Assembly: GCA_013822735.1 (NCBI GenBank)
Contig: PNKZ01000003.1
Coordinates: 310,001 to 374,000, forward strand
Origin: Pirellula sp.
Lineage (GTDB): Bacteria; Planctomycetota; Planctomycetia; Pirellulales; PNKZ01
Reading direction: 5' to 3'
DNA: 64,000 nucleotides
The notes beneath the pieces were generated by a model. That model saw only the letters and a program-made list of their open reading frames with translations. It ran no database searches and was not told the origin of the DNA. The translations under genes and the position numbers were made by a program. Below, piece by piece: positions 31,620-40,825 of this stretch (positions within the stretch are counted from its first letter, which is position 1; each line of letters starts with the position of its first letter).

Positions 31620-34600
31620 ATGTATTTTCAGCGACGACGCATCGGGCGGTTTCTCCATTTAAGTCTTCGAACAGCGGCGACCCTTCTTGTATTGCAGTCG
31701 TGCTTCCAACTACACGCTGCCGTCTATACCTGGGATGCCAATAGTTCGACGACGGGGGCGCAAGACGGTGCGGGGACATGGCTCGCCGATGCGGGAAACT
31801 GGTTCAACACGACCACTCCTTTAGATAATCAAATCTGGCCGAACCTGCCCGGCGCCGCCCACGTCGCACAGTTCGGCGCCGGCGGCCCGACCGCGGCCGT
31901 CGTTACGCTCAGCGGCAACGTCAACGTATCGGGAATCAACTTCCTGACGGTAAACGCGGCATTCGGCAACAACGCCGCCGGCTACGCCGTGGGAAACAAC
32001 GCCGGCACTATCACATTTGACGACAACTCCATCATCAATTTGGCCGACGGCATTTCGGGCGCCAACACGTTCGTGCAGCTCAATCCGGCGGCGATCGTCG
32101 GCAATTCGCTTACGTTCCAAAAATTTACGGGAAGCGCGAACGCCCAGCGCATCCGCATCGGCGGGACCAATACCAATCTGCTGGGGACGCTCACCGTTCG
32201 CGGCACCGACGGCGGCGTGACCCTCCAGGTCGCCACGAGCGCGGCGATTCAGGCCGTTACGAAGATCGCCGTGGAGAGCGGCGGCGCGTTGCAATTAATC
32301 GGCGGCACCGACAATTACACGCGCAACCTGGAGCTCGCGGGCACCGGGATCAGCTCGACCGGTGCTCTCCTCTTCACCGGCGACGGCATTGTGCAATCCG
32401 GCAACATCCTGTTGAAAGCGGCGTCGTCGATCAGCCGCGGAACGGGGAACGTAACCGCGACGATCAGCGGGGTGATCAGTGAAGAGTCGGCCGGCCTCGG
32501 ACTCACGTTCCTCGAACGAGGCAACGTGATCCTCACCAACCAAAACACATACACGGGCACGACGGCGAATCGCGCGACGACGGTTGTCCCCACCAACCTG
32601 ACGCTCGACTTCACTACGCTCGGCGGCGACCAAAACGACATTCTCTACCACGGTGCGGCAGCGCCGGGCGATTTCCGCTTCGAGCATATCGCTCAAGCAG
32701 GACTGGTCAAGAATTCGCTTGTGATTCAAGGCGCAGCGACCGGAACCAACAGCCAACACCTGGGGAACGTGACGGTCGGTGATTCTTCGTTCGCGACGAT
32801 TCGCACCTCCGCAGCCCTCACGTTGCTTGCCGGCAACGCGAATACGCTCAATCTGACGACGGGCACGTTCAGTAAGGGAACGCTCGGCAGCACGCTGCGT
32901 ATTACCGGACCCGTATCGGGTACGATCACCGCCAACAACGGCACGTCGACCAACGGGTTGATCGGGCCGTTCGTCGTCTTCGTCAACTCGGCCGACGGCT
33001 CCGCCGGTTGGGCAGGCGTCACCGGGAACGTCGGCAACGGCGGCACGCTCGGCGTGTTCACCGGCGATACGCTCTACTCGACCGATGCGAACCTTACGAC
33101 GCTCGGCGCCGCGGCAAACGCCGCCGTTTCCAGCCGAAGCTCCGGCAACGTCGTCCAAACGGGCAACGTGGCGATCAATACCTTGACCATGCGCGACACG
33201 ATCGCGCTGCGCACCGTCACCGTCGGCACGGGCAACACGCTCCGGCTCGGTGAGAACGGCGGCGTGCAGATTGTCGCCGGCGGCGTCGATCTTACCATCG
33301 GCGCGGCGGGCAACGCCGGAACCTTGACGGCCGGCAATGCGTCGGTCGCGGGAGCCAATGACTTATACCTCACAAACTCTTCGAGCGTCGGCACGCTCAC
33401 CATTAACTCCGTGATCGCGAACAACGGCGCCAACGGGACCAATGACGTCGTTCACCTCGTCGTCAACGGCTCCGGCAAGGTCGTGCTCGCCGGCGGCAAC
33501 ACGTTCACGGGTAATCTTACGTTGCACGGCGGCATCCTTGAGTTGCGTAGTAACACGGCGCTCGGCACGAGCGCAGGTACCAACTACATTTACGACGGAG
33601 CCCAACTGCAACTCTCCGGGAGCATTTCCATCGCCGACGCCTTCAGCGCCGACGGTACCGGCTCGGCCGGCGACGGGGCGATCCGCAGTCTTAGCGGAAA
33701 CAACACGCTTGCCGGCGTCGTCACGGGATTCAATACGCGTATCACGCGGTTCACGGCCGACGCCGGCAGCACGCTCAACTTCAATAACGGCGGCGCCGCC
33801 ACTGCGGCCATTATCAACGGCAACGGCGCCGACCTGGTATTCGGCGGTGCGGGAACGATTATCGTCGCCAATCGATTGGCCAACGGCGTCGGCTCGCTCA
33901 CTAAAGAAGGTTCCGGCACCCTTGTTCTCAACGGTAACAACAACTTCACCGGCGTTTCCACCATTAACGGCGGCGTCGTCCGCGTCGGCAACGCGAACGC
34001 CTTTCACACGGCCGTCGACGGCGCGGCGATCACCGTCAACGACGGCGGCACATTGGAGTTCGTCGACGGCATCTCAATGCTCAACGACGCGCTGACGCTC
34101 GTAGGGGCGGGCGCCGGCGGCCAAGGCGCCTTGCGACTCTCGAGCGGCAACAACACTTACGCCGGCGTCATCACGATCTTGGGCGCCGCCTCGAACAACA
34201 CGGCGGTTCGCATCACCGTCGACTCCGGCGCGACGCTCACGCTCAGTCACGCTACGGCGGCGATCCAGCCGTCGAACAACGCCAACCGATCGGTCATCCT
34301 CGGCGGTGCCGGCGTCTTGAACATCACCGGAGTCGTTGCCAATTTTAACACGCGCGTGTTGCCGATCGTGAAAGACGGCTCCGGCAGCGTGAACTATCGC
34401 AACGCCAATACGTACACCGGCGCGACGACCGTCTCCGACGGCGTTCTGCGCCTCGACTTCGCCAACGCGACGCCGACCGCCAATCTGATCTTCGGCGGCA
34501 ACAGCGTCACGCTCAACGGCGGCACGTTGAATTTCGCAGGCAAGGCCTCGGCGACCAATACGCAACTCCTTACCGCAATCAGCGTCGGGGCCGGACGCTC

Positions 34601-37268
34601 GAGTATCGAGATGTCGCAGGGCGCCGGCGGCACGGCGACGCTCAACGCCGGCAGCATCTCGCGCGTGCTCGCCGCGGTGCTCGATTTCAACCTCGCAGCC
34701 GGCGGCACTCTGAACACCACCACGCCCAACGCGACTTCGACTTTCGGCGGCAGCTTCACCGTCAATAAAAACACCTGGGCCGTGTCGGGAGCAACCCTCG
34801 TCGCCAATGTGCCGTTCGACATCGCGACCGATCGCTTCACCGCCGCGAAAAGCAACGGCGACCAAGTCTCTTTCACCGGCACCGTCCCTGCCGGAATTAC
34901 CGCGGGCCAAACGTATTACGTGATCAACTCCACCGGCGGCGATTTCCAAGTGGCCACGACCCTCGGCGGCACGACGCCCGTAGACCTCACGACGAGCGGC
35001 GTCCCCACGACGCTCGTCACTCCCGGCCCGATTTCAGGCCTCTCGACGTTCGCCGGCTCCAGCGCCACCAACGACTTTATCACCGACGGCAACATCGACG
35101 TCGTCGCGTCGAGCAGTCAGGCGGTCAAGTCGATCAACAGCCTCCGCTTCAACACGGCCGGCGCCGCCACGGTCACGCTCACCGGAACCCTCACGCTGCC
35201 GACGGTCGTCGCCGGCGGCTCCGGGATCCTCGTCACATCGAACGTCGGCGCTAATAACTCCGCCTTCGCGGGCACCGCGCAAATTCGGGCGGGCGCAGGC
35301 AATAACCAAGAGTTCATTTTTCACCAACACAATACGGCCGGCAGCCTCGTCTTCGGCTCCGGCATCACGCTCGTCGGCGGCAACAACGCACGAATTACCA
35401 AAACCGGCGCGGGGGACGTGCTGCTGCAAGGCTTGGCGAATAGTTCCAACGTGCAGCTCTACGTCCACGAGGGTTCGTTCACCCTCGAAGGGAACAACCG
35501 CCTCAACAATGCCGGGCTCCCCAACCTATTTCTCGGAAGCGGCAGCAGCAGCGGCAAGCTCATACTTCGGGCCCTCGCCGCGACGAACGCACAAAGCTTC
35601 GACGGCATCACCGTCTCCGGCAGCGGCACGGCCAACGCCATTGTCGGCGGAAGCGCTCTGAACTACACCCTCCGCCTTTCAACCAGTACGTTTGACCTCA
35701 CGCAAGTGAAACTGGGGGGCGCAGCGACGAATGAGAATAACCTCAATCTCGCGGTCATCGGTGGTGCTCAGGTCACCCTCGGCCCGGGCAACACCTTCGC
35801 AGGCTCCATTCGTGTCGACGAAGGTCGCCTCCTTGTCACGGCCGTCGCCGATCCGGCCTTCGCAAGTTCCTTCGGCGACGGCTCGTCGGCAATCTTGCTC
35901 GGCGAATCGAACATTTCCAACCTCGTCGTCGGCCTGGAATATGCCGGCATCGCCGACGGCTCCACCTCGCGCGCGATCGAATTCACCAACAATCAAACAC
36001 CGGGCCTGATCGGCCTCACGCTTGAGCTTGCAAGCACCGGAATCGGTTCCATCGCCTACACCGGCAACATCGCCAACACCGGCACGAATCTGACCGATCT
36101 TCGTACCGTGCGACTTACCGGCACAAACACCGGCATGAACTCGATCGCGGGCGTCGACGCTCTCCTTGGAGCAACCACGAATCTCGACAAAGCCGGTCTC
36201 GGTCGCTGGATCATCACCGGCACAAGCAATCACAACGGCGCTACCAACGTCGTCGACGGCACGTTGCAACTTGGCAACGGCGGTACCGGCGGCGGCCTTG
36301 CCGCGTCGTCGGGCATTAGTCTCGGCGCGCTCTCCTCGCGGCTCCGCACCAGCCGCAGCAATACGCTCGTCATCGCGCAAAAAATCACGGGGATCGGCGG
36401 CGTCGAAATCGCCAACACCTCGACCGGTCGGACCGTCGTCACGAATGCGACGAACGACTACTCCGGCCCGACGACGGTTTCGTCCGGCACTCTTACCGTC
36501 GATGGCGCGATCGCGGGCTCCGGCGTCGTTGTCGGGCCCGGCGGTTCCGCCTCGCTCAACGGCAACGGCGCGATCAACTCCTTGGTTCGCGTTGCCGCGG
36601 GCGCTTCGTTTAGCGCAGGAGCATCGGCGGCCGGGCGCAACGGCGACGGCATCGGTCAGATTACTCTCGCCGCCGGCCTCACTTGGGAAGCCGGTTCGTC
36701 GCTCGTGTTCGACTTCAGCACCAATTCTCTCGGCGCGGGGGGCGCAGGCACCGACTGGGATTTCATCCATCTCACCGGAGGAGTGCTCAAACTCACCGGC
36801 GATCGCTTTACCGTGTATGTCGATTCCTGGAACGAAACCACGGGCTACGGTCAGAACGCCAACGGACTCGCCGGCGAAAACTTCGACCCCACCGCGAGCT
36901 ACCAATGGCGTTGGCTTACCGCCGACGGTCCGGGCCAACGAATCGTCGACGCCGACGGCAACCCGATCGCCGACGGCACGTTGGGCATGTTTCAATTCGT
37001 CGCCGATCGCGACGGCACCGGCGTCTTCGCTCCCAATGCCGCCGCTTATCCGCAAACTCTCGGCGGCCAATTCTGGGTCAACAAATCCGGCAACGACCTC
37101 TACATCAATTACGCGGCGGTGCCTGAGCCGGGTAGCCTCGTATTCTTGAGCGTCGCCGCCGCGGGCTTCGCCCTTCGCCGCCAAGGGGCCAGGGCCATGC
37201 TGCGCCGCTTTCTGGCGTATGTCGCCCGCAAAGTAACGGTCGTTCGGCCGTCCATCGCCGGCGGCTGA
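31620..37268 (+). CDS. giant surface protein with autotransporter-type beta-strand repeats and PEP-CTERM signal
   Basis: The ATG at 31620 gives a signal peptide (LRTAATLLVLQSCFQLHAA) and 1882 residues; the frame is open further upstream but without signal character. Nearly the whole protein is a Gly, Asn, Thr and Ala-rich beta-solenoid. Passenger-associated repeats recur, for example GSGTLVLNGNNNFTGVSTIN, GSGKVVLAGGNTFTGNLTLH and NANTYTGATTVSDGVLRLD. Around residue 1080 a different module appears (TAGQTYYVINSTGGDFQVAT). The C-terminus carries PEP-CTERM sorting (VPEPGSLVFLSVAAAGFALR), but about 20 further residues follow the basic cluster. No outer-membrane barrel is present, so it would be anchored by an exosortase/PEP-CTERM route. 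It is probably an adhesin or matrix protein. Confidence 0.88.
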   Translation: MYFQRRRIGRFLHLSLRTAATLLVLQSCFQLHAAVYTWDANSSTTGAQDGAGTWLADAGNWFNTTTPLDNQIWPNLPGAAHVAQFGAGGPTAAVVTLSGNVNVSGINFLTVNAAFGNNAAGYAVGNNAGTITFDDNSIINLADGISGANTFVQLNPAAIVGNSLTFQKFTGSANAQRIRIGGTNTNLLGTLTVRGTDGGVTLQVATSAAIQAVTKIAVESGGALQLIGGTDNYTRNLELAGTGISSTGALLFTGDGIVQSGNILLKAASSISRGTGNVTATISGVISEESAGLGLTFLERGNVILTNQNTYTGTTANRATTVVPTNLTLDFTTLGGDQNDILYHGAAAPGDFRFEHIAQAGLVKNSLVIQGAATGTNSQHLGNVTVGDSSFATIRTSAALTLLAGNANTLNLTTGTFSKGTLGSTLRITGPVSGTITANNGTSTNGLIGPFVVFVNSADGSAGWAGVTGNVGNGGTLGVFTGDTLYSTDANLTTLGAAANAAVSSRSSGNVVQTGNVAINTLTMRDTIALRTVTVGTGNTLRLGENGGVQIVAGGVDLTIGAAGNAGTLTAGNASVAGANDLYLTNSSSVGTLTINSVIANNGANGTNDVVHLVVNGSGKVVLAGGNTFTGNLTLHGGILELRSNTALGTSAGTNYIYDGAQLQLSGSISIADAFSADGTGSAGDGAIRSLSGNNTLAGVVTGFNTRITRFTADAGSTLNFNNGGAATAAIINGNGADLVFGGAGTIIVANRLANGVGSLTKEGSGTLVLNGNNNFTGVSTINGGVVRVGNANAFHTAVDGAAITVNDGGTLEFVDGISMLNDALTLVGAGAGGQGALRLSSGNNTYAGVITILGAASNNTAVRITVDSGATLTLSHATAAIQPSNNANRSVILGGAGVLNITGVVANFNTRVLPIVKDGSGSVNYRNANTYTGATTVSDGVLRLDFANATPTANLIFGGNSVTLNGGTLNFAGKASATNTQLLTAISVGAGRSSIEMSQGAGGTATLNAGSISRVLAAVLDFNLAAGGTLNTTTPNATSTFGGSFTVNKNTWAVSGATLVANVPFDIATDRFTAAKSNGDQVSFTGTVPAGITAGQTYYVINSTGGDFQVATTLGGTTPVDLTTSGVPTTLVTPGPISGLSTFAGSSATNDFITDGNIDVVASSSQAVKSINSLRFNTAGAATVTLTGTLTLPTVVAGGSGILVTSNVGANNSAFAGTAQIRAGAGNNQEFIFHQHNTAGSLVFGSGITLVGGNNARITKTGAGDVLLQGLANSSNVQLYVHEGSFTLEGNNRLNNAGLPNLFLGSGSSSGKLILRALAATNAQSFDGITVSGSGTANAIVGGSALNYTLRLSTSTFDLTQVKLGGAATNENNLNLAVIGGAQVTLGPGNTFAGSIRVDEGRLLVTAVADPAFASSFGDGSSAILLGESNISNLVVGLEYAGIADGSTSRAIEFTNNQTPGLIGLTLELASTGIGSIAYTGNIANTGTNLTDLRTVRLTGTNTGMNSIAGVDALLGATTNLDKAGLGRWIITGTSNHNGATNVVDGTLQLGNGGTGGGLAASSGISLGALSSRLRTSRSNTLVIAQKITGIGGVEIANTSTGRTVVTNATNDYSGPTTVSSGTLTVDGAIAGSGVVVGPGGSASLNGNGAINSLVRVAAGASFSAGASAAGRNGDGIGQITLAAGLTWEAGSSLVFDFSTNSLGAGGAGTDWDFIHLTGGVLKLTGDRFTVYVDSWNETTGYGQNANGLAGENFDPTASYQWRWLTADGPGQRIVDADGNPIADGTLGMFQFVADRDGTGVFAPNAAAYPQTLGGQFWVNKSGNDLYINYAAVPEPGSLVFLSVAAAGFALRRQGARAMLRRFLAYVARKVTVVRPSIAGG

Positions 37269-37450
37269 TGCCGGCCGACGCGCCCACAAAAAAGAAACCG
37301 AACAAACAGCCCCCCAAAAGCCGCAACCGGCGACTACGAACAGCGCGGCGAAGGCTGCCGCCCCTAGCCAAGACGAGTAGCGATCAGGTGAAATGGGTCT
37401 CAGGAGTTTTTCCTGAAACGAACACGATTCTTTTCACTATGAGGTGCAGC

Positions 37451-37738
37451 ATGCCGGCCTACGCCATTTTCATTCGGGAACGAACGCGCGACCAAGCCGC
37501 GCTCGATGTCTACTCGCCGCTGGCCGGCGCGTCGCTCGAGGGGCACACCGTAAAAGTACTCGCCGCCTATGGACCGCAGGCAAACCTGGAAGGCCCGGAG
37601 TCGGAAGGAACGGTGATCGTCGAGTTCCCCACCATGGAAGCGGCGAAAGCCTGGTACGACGGACCGGCCTACCGCGCCGCGCGCGAGCACCGCTTCCGCG
37701 GAGCCGACTATCGAGCGTTTATTGTGGAGGGGGTTTAA
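37451..37738 (+). CDS. DUF1330 family protein
   Basis: The ATG at 37451 is preceded by GAGGTG and gives 95 residues, the standard length of DUF1330 proteins. The family pattern is complete: PAYAIFIRERTRDQAALDVY, VKVLAAYGPQANLEG, VIVEFPTMEAAKAWYDGPAY and FRGADYRAFIVEGV. The family adopts a ferredoxin-like dimeric alpha/beta barrel fold; no enzymatic activity is established. It is small, cytosolic and stands alone between the giant repeat protein and a composite repeat. Confidence 0.9.
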   Translation: MPAYAIFIRERTRDQAALDVYSPLAGASLEGHTVKVLAAYGPQANLEGPESEGTVIVEFPTMEAAKAWYDGPAYRAAREHRFRGADYRAFIVEGV

Positions 37739-37754
37739 CACTCTTGTCGCAAAC

Positions 37755-37934
37755 CCTTCTCCCACTGGGAGAAGGTGGCCTTTAGGGCGGATGAGGGTCG
37801 CGTGAAACCAAGCTTGGCTTCGCGCACTCCCAAAACAAAAGCTCGCTGCCGCGTCCTGCAATATTCACTACCAAGCTTTCCGCCGCGCGACCCTCACCTG
37901 TCCTTCGGACATCCTCTCCCAGCGGGAGAGGAGT
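37755..37934. repeat. composite element of two inverted palindromic repeats
   Basis: Two units face each other. The left unit (37755-37803) reads CCTTCTCCCACTGGGAGAAGG, then GGATGAGGGTCGCG. The right unit (37886-37934) is its inverse: CGCGACCCTCACC, then CTCTCCCAGCGGGAGAGGAG. The inner edges carry CCAAGCTTGG and CCAAGCTTTC in a matching inverted position. The whole 180-base structure sits between two genes and resembles a paired REP element. Confidence 0.75.
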
Positions 37935-37948
37935 TTCGCGCGGCCGGC

Positions 37949-38206
37949 TCAGTCTTCGTAGCGGTTGCGATATTCACCGTCCCAAGTCAGCTGCTCGAGC
38001 GGCGTCTCTTCGCCGCATCTTCGGATCAGCGTTCTCACTTCCGCCGACCAATTCTTCAACGCATCACGTACGTCTTCCAACGTGCACTTCTGATGCGTGT
38101 AGGTCAGAACCCAGTCTGTCGTGTCGACCACGTCGGACACGTCGATCAAAGCAGCTTTCTTGGCTGCCTTTTTTTTCGGCTTCTTAACCGTTGTTTTCTT
38201 ACTCAT
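37949..38206 (-). CDS. small Lys-rich protein with DUF3606-like pattern
   Basis: The protein has 85 residues. The first 20 are Lys/Ala-rich, like a nucleic-acid-binding tail. The rest (IDVSDVVDTTDWVLTYTHQK, then CTLEDVRDALKNWSAEVRTL) resembles the small DUF3606 helical pattern in which a Trp is followed by a predicted helix-turn-helix. It ends TWDGEYRNRYED. The reading is supported by a GAGAAG ribosome site and a plausible composition. Function is unknown; a chromatin or stress-related role would be a guess. Confidence 0.65.
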   Translation of the reverse strand: MSKKTTVKKPKKKAAKKAALIDVSDVVDTTDWVLTYTHQKCTLEDVRDALKNWSAEVRTLIRRCGEETPLEQLTWDGEYRNRYED

Positions 38207-38245
38207 GGTTGCTTCTCAAATGCTGTCGTGAATCGATCGTCGCAG

Positions 38246-39262
38246 TTAGTCGGCACGTGTGCCGTACATGCTCGAACGGGCCAGCGCCAACCCAATGAAG
38301 AATAGCACCGTGCCGGCGACGGCCGGCGTGAGGTGGAGCGTGTCGGTGTAGCCGATCGCCGAGTGGACGCCGACCGACGTGCTCCAGCCTGCCGCCCCGG
38401 CGAGGAAGAGCATTTGCAGGAGCGAACGACTCGGCCGCGCGCACCAGACGCAGGCCAAGAGCATGATGCCGGCCGTCGCGACGCCGCCGCCGAAACCGGC
38501 CCGATCGTGGGCGATGAGCGGGATCAGCCGCGGATTGATCGCTTGGATTTGGGCCCGATCGAGCCCCATGAATTCCAGATCGGTGTCGACGAACACCTGC
38601 GTCATGCCGATGGTTTGAATCGTGAAGCCCGCGCCGATCATGCCGAGCGCGGCGAGCAGCAAACAGGCGCGCCCCGCACCGGCTCGCGATAGCCAGCGGG
38701 GCGCACAGCCCGGCTTCAGCAGCGTTCGCCAGGAGACATCGGCGCCCGTGGTCGCCGCTTGCGCCAGGATGGCGCGGCGCGTCAGCACGAGCCCTACGAG
38801 GAAGCAGGGGAGCAGCACGAGCGTGGCGGCGCCGTGCCAGGTGTCGAGATAGCCGTAGCCGAGGTAGGTGAGAAAGCTGCCGAAGCCGAAGACGCCGCTG
38901 AGGCACAAGGTCCACCAAGCCCAGGCTTCGCGGGCCCGGAGCGGAAAAGCCGCCAGCCAGAGATAGAGCGCGGCGATGGCCAAGAGCGAGCCGCCGAAGC
39001 TGACGCGATCGTGGATCATGAAGTGCACGATCCGGCATTCGTTGATGCTGCACAAATCGCGCGGCGACATCTGGAGAAATTCCGTGTCGTGCGGCAAGAA
39101 GTGACCGGTCGCAGATTGGAAGAGCGCAAACGCGCCGGAGAGTGCGAGACTGATACCGGTAAACGCGATGAGCGGCCGACCGTCGTCGACGAGCGCGGCG
39201 ATGAATCCGCGAGAATCGTTGCCTGCGATTTCGTCGGACGAGTTTTCGCCGGAAGGGGCCAT
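38246..39262 (-). CDS. integral membrane protein built from two related halves
   Basis: The ATG at 39262 gives 338 residues, with about eight membrane helices. The first and second halves are recognisably related: TEFLQMSPRDLCSINECRI followed by HDRVSFGG, versus LEFMGLDRAQIQAINPRLI followed by HDRAGFGG. Each HDR-x-x-FGG is followed by a hydrophobic pair of helices. The second half begins near residue 190. I do not recognise a named family. The conserved His, Asp and Arg next to the membrane edge could bind a cofactor or ions, which is inference only. The gene is not in an obvious operon. Confidence 0.75.
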   Translation of the reverse strand: MAPSGENSSDEIAGNDSRGFIAALVDDGRPLIAFTGISLALSGAFALFQSATGHFLPHDTEFLQMSPRDLCSINECRIVHFMIHDRVSFGGSLLAIAALYLWLAAFPLRAREAWAWWTLCLSGVFGFGSFLTYLGYGYLDTWHGAATLVLLPCFLVGLVLTRRAILAQAATTGADVSWRTLLKPGCAPRWLSRAGAGRACLLLAALGMIGAGFTIQTIGMTQVFVDTDLEFMGLDRAQIQAINPRLIPLIAHDRAGFGGGVATAGIMLLACVWCARPSRSLLQMLFLAGAAGWSTSVGVHSAIGYTDTLHLTPAVAGTVLFFIGLALARSSMYGTRAD

Positions 39263-40147
39263 CCGTCGCGGCCTTAGGGGTCGAAGCAGAGTGAATGACA
39301 ACGCGCCGACGCGCCGCCGAGGAAGTCCGTATTTTGACGTGTGATTGCGCGATGAGCAACCAAGGATTTGGCCGGCCAAATCTACTCTGGAAAGTGGGCC
39401 GGCGGATTTGGGATAATGCAGCGTGATCTTCCCTACGCTTCTCGTTGTGAGTCTATCGCCATGACCGACGTTGCTATGTTCCGTAATGCTACCAAAGTGC
39501 GATCACCCCCTCATCCGCCCTTCGGGCACCTTCTCCCGCAAGGGGAGAAGGGAACTCGTAGGCGCGCAAGTGAAGGTAAAGGAAATCGACGTAAGTCCTG
39601 CGCACTCATTCCTCGAAATGCGCACAAAGTGCCCGTCGGAGTGCGCGTGAAAGCGCTTACCAACAAGGCCGCGCACTACGGGTTCGACGTTGTGCGCAGG
39701 ACGCATGGCGCGGTGCGAGTACTTACGTCGATGACGTTCGTGACGACCGTTGAAATTTCCCGAGAAAGTTGGGCTGCGGCGGGAGCGTTCGATTCGCAGT
39801 GCGCAAGCTCGCGCACAATCGCATACGAACAAGGAAGTAGGCACATGTCGTGGCGCGCAGCAAATCGCCACTGCGGCGCAACAAAATGTGTCTCTCGCGC
39901 AGCAATCGGCGCTCTCACGGGCGTAGGAAGCGTACGTCGTTCGGCACTTTGACAATTTGACGAACGGGATAAGGCCGCCGACGCGGGCGCGCATAAAATC
40001 CGCGGCGAACAGACGTGGGGTTGCTGGAGGAGCGGGCCCATGAGGACCCGACTTATGCCCCACGTCCGTCGTCGCGGTTGAGAAGCGTTGTTAGTTATCC
40101 TAGCGCGACTGATTGGGTTCTGTTACACACCAACCGTCGCGAGGGCG
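39263..40147. other. 885-base gap with one repeat and clustered GTGCGCA motifs
   Basis: No credible gene is seen. The only long plus-strand frame (39368-39952) reads straight through the palindromic repeat and has no ribosome site, so I rejected it. From about 39560 to 39930 the motif TGCGCA, or close forms of it, occurs about six times. The gap lies between two minus-strand genes. Confidence 0.5.
39502..39553. repeat. palindromic dispersed repeat, single unit
   Basis: The unit reads CCCTCATCCGCCC, then TTCGGGCACC, then CTTCTCCC-GCAAG-GGGAGAAG. It shares arms and order with the right-hand unit of the 37755-37934 element and with the copy at 2711. Its hairpin CCTTCTCCC/GGGAGAAGG is nearly perfect. 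Confidence 0.75.
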
Positions 40148-40462
40148 CTAGAACGCACCCCAGCGTCGGCCGAGCGGCAGAGCATAACCGTCGCGCCAGC
40201 CGCGGGTGTAATACGGGCGGTAGTAGCCGCCGTAGTTGCCCGAGTAGCCGCGATATCCGGTGGAATAGGGAGCCGGGCCGCCGTAGTAGCTGTAGGAACG
40301 GTACGGATAGGCCACGTGCGTGATCACCGCGTCGGACGGAGTCGTTTGTAAGGCCGCCGCGGCGGGGGTCGAAGGAATCAACTGAATCGGGCCTTCGTAG
40401 GCCGGCGCTTCGGCGACGGCGAATCCTAAGACGATCGCAACTCCCATTAGTAAACGATGCAT
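40148..40462 (-). CDS. small secreted Gly/Tyr-rich protein, copy A
   Basis: AAGGAG seven bases before the ATG and a clean signal peptide (LLMGVAIVLGFAVAEAPAYE) support this 104-residue gene. The mature part starts with GPIQLIPSTP and a short Ala-rich segment. It then becomes Tyr, Gly, Arg and Pro-rich (YRSYSYYGGPAPYSTGYRGY). The layout (signal, GPIQL-type strand, ThrAla-rich stretch, Tyr/Gly tail) matches the next gene at 40826. Both may be envelope or matrix structural proteins; no family name is known to me. Confidence 0.75.
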   Translation of the reverse strand: MHRLLMGVAIVLGFAVAEAPAYEGPIQLIPSTPAAAALQTTPSDAVITHVAYPYRSYSYYGGPAPYSTGYRGYSGNYGGYYRPYYTRGWRDGYALPLGRRWGAF

Positions 40463-40825
40463 AACCTCACTCCTTTTCGAACGAATCGTGTGAACCTACG
40501 TCCATGCTTTCGACACAGGACGCTGACGGCGACGGTCGATGAGCGACCGTGCATTACGATACGGATCAGAGCAACCGGGATGCCGAAACGGCGAGCGAAC
40601 CTTGATCGCGCGCCAACGTGAAGTGGACAATGCTTCGTTTGCAAAACGAAACAACGTCGAGCCGGCGCGAGGCCGGTTCGACGTTGCAGGAGGCCGCGGC
40701 TTGCGCCGCGTCACAGGTTTTGTAGAGGCGATGTCGTCGAACGCCGCCTCGCTGTCCTAGTGAGCGTGGTACTGGTCGAGCACGCCGTGCTCGATGTTCC
40801 CGCGCTCGTGATCGTGGCGCCGAGC
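40463..40825. other. gap between the two Gly/Tyr-rich genes with a terminator
   Basis: The 363 bases contain the ribosome site of copy A, a strong stem-loop at 40652-40686 and no gene I can support. Copy A therefore probably has its own promoter in the left half of this gap. Confidence 0.5.
40652..40686 (-). terminator. rho-independent terminator after Gly/Tyr-rich copy B
   Basis: CAACGTCGA pairs with TCGACGTTG and the inner CCGGC with GCCGG around a short loop. On the minus strand the stem is followed by TTTCGTTTTGC. It lies about 140 bases downstream of the copy B stop. Confidence 0.75.

Noticed and set aside
32295-37289. Several long minus-strand frames opposite the giant repeat protein
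   Set aside because: They mirror the Gly/Ala/Asn/Thr repeat codons of the real gene, are Arg/Gly/Val-rich and have no motif.
39368-39952. A 194-codon plus-strand frame in the gap before the Gly/Tyr-rich gene
   Set aside because: It reads through the palindromic repeat at 39502-39553, has no ribosome site and no recognisable domain.
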